Both the position numbers and the translations under genes were made by a program. A stretch of 10,716 nt of DNA from Deltaproteobacteria bacterium (GTDB lineage Bacteria > Desulfobacterota > DSM-4660 > Desulfatiglandales > Desulfatiglandaceae), in the NCBI GenBank assembly GCA_013349725.1, contig DUZB01000043.1:5410-16125 (forward strand), written 5' to 3'. Shown here one piece after another: positions 1 to 5,620 of the stretch. The number at the start of each line of letters is the position of its first letter. Position 1 is the first letter of the stretch. The notes under the pieces are model-generated. The model was not told where the DNA came from, made no database searches, and was given only the letters and a program-made list of their open reading frames with translations.

Positions 1-507
1 TATATTGTCACCGATTTTCAGTTTTCAAAACCGGGTAAAGGACAGGCCCTTTACCGCTGCAAATTGAAGAACATGATTACCGGCGTAATCATCAGCCCCA
101 CATACCGATCAGGAGATTCCTTTCAGAAAGCGGATTTATCGGAACGTAAGATGCAGTATCTCTACAATCAGGATGATGAATTCTGGTTCATGGACCTGGA
201 GAACTACGAACAGACTGCGCTCACTTCCGAGCAGGTCAGTAATGCGAAAGATTACATGACGGATAACCTTGAAGTGGACATCCTGTTTTTCGGGGACAAA
301 CCGATAGGGATTACCTTGCCATATTTTGTCGATCTCATTGTACAAAAAGCAGATCCATGGGCAAAGGGCGATTCCGTGGCTGGGGACACCAAACCTGTAA
401 CCCTGGAGACAGGATACGTGCTGAGAGTCCCTCCTTTCATTGAAGAAGGGGAGAAGCTGACCATTGATACCCGGTCGGGGGAATATGTCACGCGGGTCAA
501 GGAATAG
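1..507 (+). CDS. efp: Elongation factor P, 5' end missing
   Basis: EF-P binds the ribosome between the P and E sites and relieves stalling at consecutive prolines. The reading frame is open from base 1, so the gene starts upstream of the window; 168 residues are visible, and about 20 N-terminal residues are missing relative to the roughly 188-residue E. coli protein. The KOW-like N-terminal domain contains KPGKGQA; the Lys encoded at bases 37-39 aligns with E. coli Lys34, the residue that is beta-lysylated. The two following OB-like domains end with the family signature (FIEEGEKLTIDTRSGEY, near bases 433-483). The TTG at 64 is internal and is not a true start, because the conserved residues upstream of it are in frame. 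The gene stops at TAG 505-507 inside the start of epmA, its modification enzyme. The family call is clear; only the N-terminus and promoter are unseen. Confidence 0.97.
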   Translation, partial: YIVTDFQFSKPGKGQALYRCKLKNMITGVIISPTYRSGDSFQKADLSERKMQYLYNQDDEFWFMDLENYEQTALTSEQVSNAKDYMTDNLEVDILFFGDKPIGITLPYFVDLIVQKADPWAKGDSVAGDTKPVTLETGYVLRVPPFIEEGEKLTIDTRSGEYVTRVKE

Positions 508-1432
508 CCTTCCAAATGTGGAAAAGGAGCGAGCCCTTGAGCCCACATTAAAGCTTCGGGATCGGATGATACAGGCAATCAGGGCATTTTTCGAAGCGAA
601 CGGTTATCTTCATGTGGAGACCCCCTGCCTCATTCCGGCGCCGGCGCCTGAAGCCCACATTGACGCCATCCGAGCTGGAGATCTTTATCTTCAGCCCTCT
701 CCCGAACTATGCATGAAACGCTTGCTTTCGAATGGTTTTTCACGCATTTTCCAGATTTCCAAATGCTTCAGGGATAAGGAGAGAGGCGCCCTTCATCTTC
801 CTGAGTTTACCATGTTGGAATGGTATAGGACAGGCATCGACTACACGGTTCTCATGGAGGAATGTCAGGACCTTTTTCTTTTTGTCTGTGAAAGCCTCCA
901 TCTGCAGGAACCGGTCTGCTACGGCGGCAGAGATATTGATTTCCGTCCGCCCTGGGAAAGGCTTTCCGTTGCAGACGCATTTAAAAGCCTGGCTTCGATA
1001 CCCCTGAAAGAGGCGCTGGAAAAAGACCTGTTTGAGGAGGTCATGGTAGTGGAAATTGAACCGCACCTGGGATGGGGCAAGCCCACATTCCTTTTTGATT
1101 ACCCGGCTTCCATGGCGGCACTGGCAAGGTTGCGAAAAGACAACAGGGTTGTTGCCGAAAGGTTTGAGATCTACGTTGGCGGCCTGGAACTGGCTAATGG
1201 CTTTTCGGAATTGAACGATGCAGAGGAACAAAGAACAAGGTTTGAAGAAGAACGCAGAAAAAGGGCAGCATCCCAAAGGCCTGTTTATCCCGTACCGGAA
1301 AAGTTTTTGGACGCCCTTCCATCGATGCCCGATGCGGCCGGCATCGCTCTTGGAATTGACAGACTGGCCATGATCCTGACCGATGCCACAAGCATAGATC
1401 AGGTCGTGGCGTTTGTGCCTGAAACGCTTTAA
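485..1432 (+). CDS. epmA: EF-P lysine lysyltransferase EpmA (GenX/PoxA)
   Basis: This class II lysyl-tRNA-synthetase-like enzyme activates (R)-beta-lysine and attaches it to the conserved Lys of EF-P. It lacks the anticodon-binding domain of true LysRS, as its length shows: 315 residues, against 325 in E. coli EpmA. Motif 2 lies at about residues 95-115 (FRDKERG then PEFTMLEWYR). A LysRS-like block (AERFEIY, GLELANGFSELND) precedes motif 3 at 286-294 (GIALGIDRL). Ala288 aligns with E. coli Ala298, which favours beta-lysine over alpha-lysine; true LysRS has Gly there. ATG 485 is chosen because a G-rich Shine-Dalgarno-like stretch (GGGGGA) sits just upstream and the length fits; an in-frame TTG at 464 would add seven unconserved residues. 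The start lies inside efp (23-base overlap), so substrate and modifier are probably translationally coupled. EpmB, which makes beta-lysine, is not in the window. Confidence 0.93.
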   Translation: MSRGSRNSLPNVEKERALEPTLKLRDRMIQAIRAFFEANGYLHVETPCLIPAPAPEAHIDAIRAGDLYLQPSPELCMKRLLSNGFSRIFQISKCFRDKERGALHLPEFTMLEWYRTGIDYTVLMEECQDLFLFVCESLHLQEPVCYGGRDIDFRPPWERLSVADAFKSLASIPLKEALEKDLFEEVMVVEIEPHLGWGKPTFLFDYPASMAALARLRKDNRVVAERFEIYVGGLELANGFSELNDAEEQRTRFEEERRKRAASQRPVYPVPEKFLDALPSMPDAAGIALGIDRLAMILTDATSIDQVVAFVPETL

Positions 1433-1435
1433 ACC

Positions 1436-1450
1436 TTTTGGTTACCAAAA
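1436..1450. promoter_or_regulatory. 15-bp palindrome abutting the J-protein start
   Basis: TTTTGGTTACCAAAA has seven-base complementary arms around a central T. It fills most of the 18-base gap between the epmA stop and the ATG at 1451. No good Shine-Dalgarno sequence is visible for that ATG, so the palindrome could be an operator, could mask initiation, or could be chance. Its function is unknown. Confidence 0.35.
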
Positions 1451-2200
1451 ATGAAACCCATGGCAGCCCAGGAACATATGGCCCAGATGGCCTTGAGACC
1501 TTCCCGTCGGGTTGCGAAAAGGACGTGTCTTTCCTGCGGCACGGAAGACATGAAAAAAGGGCGACGGTACTGCTCAAAGGAGTGCAGGCAGAAAATCAAT
1601 TGGGTGCTGGCCCTCTCAAAAGGTCTGCTCAGTGCCCTCAATGCGAGATATGCAGCTTTTTCCTTCACACATGAGATGGTCATACTGGACGTGTACCCCT
1701 CATGGTCCAAGGAAATCTCCAGGTTTGTGTATGAGAGGAGAAACAGACAGAAACCGGCGGAAGATCTGAAATGCCTTGTGATTCAATGGGGCCGGGAATG
1801 GCATCGGATGGTGAGCAGCAGAAAATCAAAAAGCCACGCCTCTCTCACCCTGATCAACAAGACCAATCAGAAAGATCTTGATCCCGAAGACGTGAAGCCC
1901 AGCAGACGCATCCGGCCGAGACTGTCCCGCACGGAAGCCTCCAGCCTGAAAGTACTTAAACTCAGCAGAAGCGATTTGTCTTCCGATGCCTCCAACGAAA
2001 GGATCAAGTCCGCCTACAAGAAAATGGCCAAAATCCATCACCCCGATGTGGGGGGGGACGAGGAATCCTTCAAACAGTTGCAGAATGCCCACGAGCAGAT
2101 GCTCCATTGGGCGGAAAACCCCCAGTATACCTTTCGAAAGGCCCTTGAAGGCTGCTGGTTTTACGACGGCTACACCGGGCGATGGTCTCCTCCACTTTAA
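1451..2200 (+). CDS. Zinc-finger protein with C-terminal J domain, function unknown
   Basis: I recognise domains but not a named family. Residues 26-45 form a treble-clef-like zinc finger, CLSC...YCSKEC, with Cys26, Cys29, Cys41 and Cys45. Residues 50-150 are a basic, partly helical region with no motif I know, and 125-160 is rich in Lys, Arg and Ser and is probably a flexible linker. Residues 165-222 are a J domain with helix II, the HPD signature at 197-199 followed by VGGD, and helix III. The HPD loop is what stimulates DnaK-type Hsp70 ATPases, so a co-chaperone role is inferred. The tail (224-249) is aromatic and unlike the G/F region or C-terminal domains of DnaJ. The first ATG is at 1451; ATG 1478 has a better upstream AGGA and would give 240 residues with all domains kept. 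It sits 18 bases after epmA and is probably in the same transcript. There is no signal peptide or membrane segment. Confidence 0.85.
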   Translation: MKPMAAQEHMAQMALRPSRRVAKRTCLSCGTEDMKKGRRYCSKECRQKINWVLALSKGLLSALNARYAAFSFTHEMVILDVYPSWSKEISRFVYERRNRQKPAEDLKCLVIQWGREWHRMVSSRKSKSHASLTLINKTNQKDLDPEDVKPSRRIRPRLSRTEASSLKVLKLSRSDLSSDASNERIKSAYKKMAKIHHPDVGGDEESFKQLQNAHEQMLHWAENPQYTFRKALEGCWFYDGYTGRWSPPL

Positions 2201-2255
2201 CCATCCCGAACGTGCATCCTACTACTCTCCAAAAAAGGAATCTGGATGCTAATAA

Positions 2256-2320
2256 ACGCAGATGCTCTGTGGTTTTTTATTTTCATAATGATCCGCGCCT
2301 ATCTGCGTAAATCTGCGTCC
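2256..2320. repeat. 10-bp ATCTGCGT repeats plus inverted copy between convergent genes
   Basis: Three degenerate 10-base units lie head to tail at 2291-2320: ATCCGCGCCT, ATCTGCGTAA and ATCTGCGTCC. The core ATCTGCGT also occurs inverted as ACGCAGAT at 2256-2263, overlapping the terminator stem. The 10-base spacing is one helical turn. A looser pair of similar units (ATCTTCGTGG, ATTAGCGTGA) occurs at 5260-5279. I recall similar intergenic strings in environmental bacterial genomes but cannot verify this here. The function is unknown. Confidence 0.55.
2257..2283 (+). terminator. Probable intrinsic terminator after the J-protein gene
   Basis: CGCAGA and TCTGTG pair (six pairs including one G-U) around a three-base TGC loop at 2257-2271, followed by G and a T-rich run (2273-2283, TTTTTTATTTT). 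It lies in the 126-base gap between two convergent genes. On the opposite strand the same stem is followed by a weaker TTTATT, so it may also help end rarA transcription. The stem is short, so strength is uncertain. Confidence 0.55.
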
Positions 2321-2326
2321 CCAAAA

Positions 2327-3652
2327 CTATGATTTCTTCCTGGCCTGGGACATGGCCCGGTTGATCTTTTCCATGCGCCTCCTTATTTCCTGCTCAAAAC
2401 CTCTCCCGGTGGGCCGGTAAAAGATTTTGTCACGCATTTTTTCGGGGAGATATTCCTGCTCAATCCAGGCGTCGGGGTAATTATGGGGATAGAGGTATCC
2501 CTTGCTGTACCCCAGTTTTTTCATAAGCTTCGTAGGTGCATTCCGAATATGCATGGGGACCGGTAGAGGCCCCGATTGAGTTATCTCTTTTTTCACCTCC
2601 TTTTCAGCCACATAAATCGCGTTGCTTTTTGGCGCAGAAGCAAGATAGATGGCCGCTTGGGCAAGGGCAAGTTCCGCTTCGGGAGGTCCCACCTTATGCC
2701 ATGCTTCAAAAGCGCAAAGGGCCACCTGAAGGGCGCCGGTATCAGCAAGCCCCACATCTTCCGAGGCAAAGCGAATCATTCTTCGACAGATAAACAGGGG
2801 GTCTTCGCCGGCCATAAGCATCCTGTACAACCAGTAGAGCGCGGCCTGGACGTCGCTTCCCCTCAGACTCTTGTGAAAAGCCGAAATGATGTCATAGTGC
2901 TGTTCCCCATCCTTGTCGTAGGGAAGGGATTTCACCTGGAGTGCGGCTTCCACATCCTTCAACCTGATCACAATCGGTTCGCCCGGCATCGCTTCCTCCC
3001 TGAAGAAAAAAGCCGCCTCCAGATTGTTGAGGGCGGCTCGGGCATCCCCGTGAGATACGGCGGCGATATGTTCCATGGCATCCGGATCGATCTGAACAGG
3101 AAAACGTCCCAGGCCTTTTTCCACATCCCTGACGGCACGATTCAGAAGAGCCCGAAGATCGTCTGTTGTTAAAGGATTCAGAACCAGGACTCTCGTCCTT
3201 GAAATGAGCGGTGGAATCACCTCAAATGAAGGGTTTTGCGTAGTAGCCCCTATCAAAACAATGAGCCCGGATTCCACATGGGGAAGAAACGCATCTTGCT
3301 GCGCCTTGTTAAATCGGTGGATTTCGTCCACAAACAGGATGGAAGCCTTTCCCGACAGGGCCCTCTCCTTCTCGGCCTGCAACAGGACCTGCCGCAGTTC
3401 CTTTACCCCGGAGGTTACGGCTGAAAACATATGAAAAGGCAATCCGGCTGCATCTCCCATTAACCTGGCCAAGGTTGTTTTACCCGACCCGGGAGGTCCC
3501 CAGAATATCACGGGAAACGCCCTGCCGCCGAGAACAGCCCTGGAAAGGTAGGTATCCCTTCCCAGAAGGTGCTCCTGCCCCACCATTTCCTGGATGGTTT
3601 GCGGTCTCATCCTTTCTGCAAGGGGGATGTTCGAGGGGTTCAGTGACATCAT
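2327..3652 (-). CDS. rarA: Replication-associated recombination protein A (RarA/MgsA), AAA+ ATPase
   Basis: RarA is a clamp-loader-like AAA+ ATPase that acts at stalled replication forks and single-strand gaps. The 441-residue length matches E. coli RarA (447). Visible elements are: a short N-terminal segment (IPLAERMRPQ) typical of the family; VGQEHLLG at 24-31; Walker A GPPGSGKTT at 52-60; Walker B with Asp109-Glu110 in FVDEIHRFNKAQQ; sensor 1 GATTQNPSFEV at 135-145; and an arginine-finger candidate, Arg152, in SRTRV. The C-terminal MgsA-type tetramerisation region ends with the characteristic YPHNYPDAW-EQEYLP stretch. The start has GGGAG a few bases upstream; the next codon is also ATG, so the true start could be one residue later. 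The start overlaps the stop of the upstream kinase-like gene (ATGA), implying one mRNA and coupled translation. There is no SSB-like or nuclease fusion. Confidence 0.95.
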   Translation of the reverse strand: MMSLNPSNIPLAERMRPQTIQEMVGQEHLLGRDTYLSRAVLGGRAFPVIFWGPPGSGKTTLARLMGDAAGLPFHMFSAVTSGVKELRQVLLQAEKERALSGKASILFVDEIHRFNKAQQDAFLPHVESGLIVLIGATTQNPSFEVIPPLISRTRVLVLNPLTTDDLRALLNRAVRDVEKGLGRFPVQIDPDAMEHIAAVSHGDARAALNNLEAAFFFREEAMPGEPIVIRLKDVEAALQVKSLPYDKDGEQHYDIISAFHKSLRGSDVQAALYWLYRMLMAGEDPLFICRRMIRFASEDVGLADTGALQVALCAFEAWHKVGPPEAELALAQAAIYLASAPKSNAIYVAEKEVKKEITQSGPLPVPMHIRNAPTKLMKKLGYSKGYLYPHNYPDAWIEQEYLPEKMRDKIFYRPTGRGFEQEIRRRMEKINRAMSQARKKS

Positions 3653-5238
3653 CGCGCTCCCTTTCTTTCAAAGATTCCTGAAAGGAGGTGGAAAAACATG
3701 TCCATATTCAGTGGCCTCCCTTCGATAAAATCCACCCCCAGCTGTTCCCAAACCTGCTTTTCCTGGATCTGCTTCCCCGAATGAACAAGAACAATGGCAA
3801 GATCCGGCCATATTTCCTTCGTCCTTCGTATAATGCTCTCCGTCTCATCCCGACTTGTGTCGTAGTTCATGATCAACAGGTCATAGAGATTTTTCCTGAG
3901 TTCTCTGACCGCCTCTCTTTCCCCCGAGACAACCGTAACCTGCCCTCCCCTGTCTCTAAACAGCAGACGCAGAAGGTCAGCCAGACTATTTCCAGAGGAG
4001 ATAAGCAGGGCAGATCGATCCCTGATCCAGTTTTTCCTCACTCCGCCCTTGTTTGTCATTCCCTTTTCCGCTAAGGGTAGTCTCACTGCAACCGTGGTTC
4101 CCTGACCCTCCCGACTGATAAGGTTTATTTTTCCGCCATGCCGCGTGACGATAGCGTAGGCCACGCTCAAACCGAGCCCTTTGTGAGGAACTTTTTTCGT
4201 AGTAACAAATGGTTCATACATCCTATCTGCCACATCTTTTCGAATCCCGGGGCCATTATCCTGCACATACACGGATGCAAAACTCGAATCTTCTTCCGAG
4301 GTCACATATATCCCTCCAAACGGGCCCGAAGCCTCCATGGCGTTTTGAATGATGGAAACAAATGCCTCCCTCATCTCTCCTTCACAACCCCATAGGGGAG
4401 ATACGGTCCGCAGGTATTTTTTCAGTCCAACCCCGGCTTCCTCCTGATCGGAATGACTGGACACTCTACTTCGGGATGCGACTTCAGCATCTCTGATGAC
4501 CTCCTGAAGATCAAATAGACCCATTTCCGATGGATCATACTCAACCCTGGCAATGAGCCGAAGTTCCCGCGCCATGGCGGAACAGATCTCTCGCAGGTGC
4601 TCCATCTTCTCAGACAATATCTGCTGGTCTTTGTCTCCCGCTTGACCTTCTTCAGACCCTCCCGGCGGTTTTTCAAAAAGAAGCATAAAGGCTTCCATCT
4701 GCTTGTCAAAAATAGTAATTACCCGCTTCATGTTTTCCATATTCTGGGAGGCGCCGGCCCGTCTTTCTTTTTCCTTGATCTGCTCGATTTCCAACATATT
4801 GACAAGAAATGCCTTTTTCCTGTCTCTTCGGATTGACCGCATCCCAACTGCACAAAGCAGCCTGCCTCCGTTTTTTTTCAGGAAAACCACTTCATGGGGG
4901 TCACGCATCCCTTCAGCGGGGGAAATTTTTGCAGAAAGATTTTCCAGAAAAATGTCGGAATCCGGATGCACCAGATCCGTCATGTGCCTCTCAAGCAGTT
5001 CCTGCTTCTCGTAACCGAGCACTTCGCATGAGGCCTCGTTCGCGAAAACGATCTGTCTTTTCTCCACAAGGATTACCGCGCCAGGCAACGCTTCCATAAG
5101 CTCCCAGGTATTTCTCAAATTCCTCTGAAGGGTTGCCGTTTCGATCTTCAGCATCCCTATCTTCTCTTTGAGATCTCTGTTTTCCCGGGCAAGTTTCTCT
5201 CCCCAGGTCATGGGCTTTGCTTGTTGTCTGTTACCCAT
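3649..5238 (-). CDS. PAS / degenerate histidine kinase / receiver-like protein lacking phosphoacceptors
   Basis: A 529-residue cytoplasmic protein with no membrane segment. In order: a coiled coil (about 12-45); a PAS domain (about 46-150); a helical hairpin where a dimerisation/phosphotransfer domain belongs (about 158-228, with a charged Gly-rich loop near 190-203); a HATPase_c domain (about 255-390); and a receiver-like domain (about 408-525). The ATP-binding motifs look complete: N-box Asn299 (NAMEA), DNGPGI from Asp327, EPFVTTK, and GLGLSVAYAI from Gly354. The H-box position, GASQNMEN aligned to the usual GIAHEFNN, has Gln165 instead of His. In the receiver, the usual Asp pair is Ser414-Ser415, the phospho-Asp position is Asn458 (YDLLIMN), and the conserved Lys before Pro is Arg. 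It is therefore probably a non-phosphorylating, ATP-responsive sensor or scaffold; this is inference. The start has AAGGA seven bases upstream of ATG. The gene ends with ATGA overlap into rarA. Confidence 0.85.
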   Translation of the reverse strand: MGNRQQAKPMTWGEKLARENRDLKEKIGMLKIETATLQRNLRNTWELMEALPGAVILVEKRQIVFANEASCEVLGYEKQELLERHMTDLVHPDSDIFLENLSAKISPAEGMRDPHEVVFLKKNGGRLLCAVGMRSIRRDRKKAFLVNMLEIEQIKEKERRAGASQNMENMKRVITIFDKQMEAFMLLFEKPPGGSEEGQAGDKDQQILSEKMEHLREICSAMARELRLIARVEYDPSEMGLFDLQEVIRDAEVASRSRVSSHSDQEEAGVGLKKYLRTVSPLWGCEGEMREAFVSIIQNAMEASGPFGGIYVTSEEDSSFASVYVQDNGPGIRKDVADRMYEPFVTTKKVPHKGLGLSVAYAIVTRHGGKINLISREGQGTTVAVRLPLAEKGMTNKGGVRKNWIRDRSALLISSGNSLADLLRLLFRDRGGQVTVVSGEREAVRELRKNLYDLLIMNYDTSRDETESIIRRTKEIWPDLAIVLVHSGKQIQEKQVWEQLGVDFIEGRPLNMDMFFHLLSGIFERKGAR

Positions 5239-5256
5239 TGTTTTCCTTGATGGTTT

Positions 5257-5279
5257 CTAATCTTCGTGGATTAGCGTGA
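5257..5279. repeat. Small inverted repeat and 10-bp repeat pair upstream of the kinase-like gene
   Basis: CTAATC (5257-5262) and GATTAG (5269-5274) form a six-base inverted repeat with a six-base spacer, 19 bases before the kinase-like gene's start. Two 10-base units (5260-5269 ATCTTCGTGG, 5270-5279 ATTAGCGTGA) overlap it and resemble the repeats at 2291-2320. It could be a leader hairpin or a protein-binding site; no evidence decides. Confidence 0.4.
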
Positions 5280-5301
5280 AGAATCGTTTTTTCCGGAACC
5301 G

Positions 5302-5461
5302 AGGTGTCAGTCCCGCGGGCCCGCGGGATCAGGTGTCAGGTTTCAGTCCTGCCGCAGCAGGATTCCGGCTTTTCCATCACACAAAGCATAACTACAGGTT
5401 CTTACGTGAGTAAGTCGAATGCGACCAGGGTTTTCTCTGACACCTGACACCTGACACCTGA
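5302..5461. repeat. Composite intergenic repeat: inverted heptad arms with embedded hairpins
   Basis: The left side carries GTGTCAG at 5304-5310 and 5333-5339 and GTTTCAG at 5340-5346. The right side carries the complementary heptad CTGACAC in tandem at 5437-5443, 5444-5450 and 5451-5457, plus CTGA to 5461. Hairpins are embedded: a perfect 18-base palindrome TCCCGCGGGCCCGCGGGA (5311-5328); TCCTGC/GCAGGA with a four-base loop (5347-5362); and CTTAC/GTAAG with a four-base loop (5401-5414). The first two hairpins each directly follow a TCAG heptad end and share the TCCYGC...GCRGGA form, as if the same type of module sits at the same site twice. The arms could fold together over roughly 90 bases of intervening sequence. 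No ORF is convincing inside. It resembles a REP/BIME- or MITE-like element, class unknown. Confidence 0.6.
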
Positions 5462-5477
5462 ACGTTGCCTGCCGGTT

Positions 5478-5505
5478 CCATTTTCATGAATTCCGGGGAA
5501 AATGG
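5478..5505. repeat. 8-bp inverted repeat between the composite repeat and the dnaE promoter
   Basis: CCATTTTC (5478-5485) and GAAAATGG (5498-5505) are perfectly complementary with a 12-base spacer. An outer imperfect pairing (GTTCC 5475-5479 with GGAAC 5511-5515) offers an alternative fold. It ends about 25 bases before the dnaE -35 candidate, so an operator role is possible but unproven; no T-run follows, so it does not look like a terminator. Confidence 0.4.
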
Positions 5506-5530
5506 TCCGCGGAACGACAATTAAAATGCC

Positions 5531-5559
5531 TTGATGAATGACATGGTTTAACGTATCAT
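5531..5559 (+). promoter_or_regulatory. Candidate sigma70 promoter for dnaE
   Basis: TTGATG (5531-5536) and TATCAT (5554-5559) are separated by exactly 17 bases and match the -35 and -10 consensus at four and five of six positions. Transcription would begin near 5566, leaving a leader of about 55 bases before the dnaE ATG. It is the only good promoter I see in this divergent region; none was found for the opposite-strand kinase-like gene. Confidence 0.55.
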
Positions 5560-5620
5560 ACACTCCCGATAACTGACAAGACGCAAACTGGGAATCCAGT
5601 AAATAACCAGCGAGAATACC

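Noticed and set aside
64..66. TTG at 64 as the start of the EF-P gene
   Set aside because: The frame is open upstream and encodes the conserved KPGKGQA loop, so this TTG is an internal Leu codon of a gene cut by the window edge.
464..484. TTG at 464 as the start of EpmA (322 residues)
   Set aside because: It adds seven residues with no family conservation; ATG 485 has a better upstream G-rich site and gives a length close to the family norm.
2050..2057. Run of eight G in the J-domain gene as a phase-variation site or frameshift
   Set aside because: The frame is intact and the codons encode the normal Gly-Gly after HPD, which explains the run. A similar eight-base T run near 4871-4878 in the kinase-like gene encodes Lys-Lys-Asn in frame.
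2536..3172. Open frames on the + strand opposite rarA, and similar long frames opposite or within the other genes
   Set aside because: They are shadows of well-supported genes, with no recognisable domains or ribosome sites.
4597..4599. His214 of the kinase-like protein as the phosphoacceptor
   Set aside because: It is only 85 residues before the N-box Asn299, too near for a normal DHp arrangement, and lies on what looks like the second helix. Gln165 fits the H-box alignment better, allowing for the loop insertion. Not fully excluded.
5437..5461. Tandem CTGACAC heptads as a CRISPR array
   Set aside because: The units are seven bases long, directly adjacent and without spacers, and no cas genes are present.
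5239..5620. A small gene in the 382-base divergent gap
   Set aside because: No reading frame with a plausible start, ribosome site and protein-like composition was seen; the region is explained by repeats, hairpins and the dnaE promoter.
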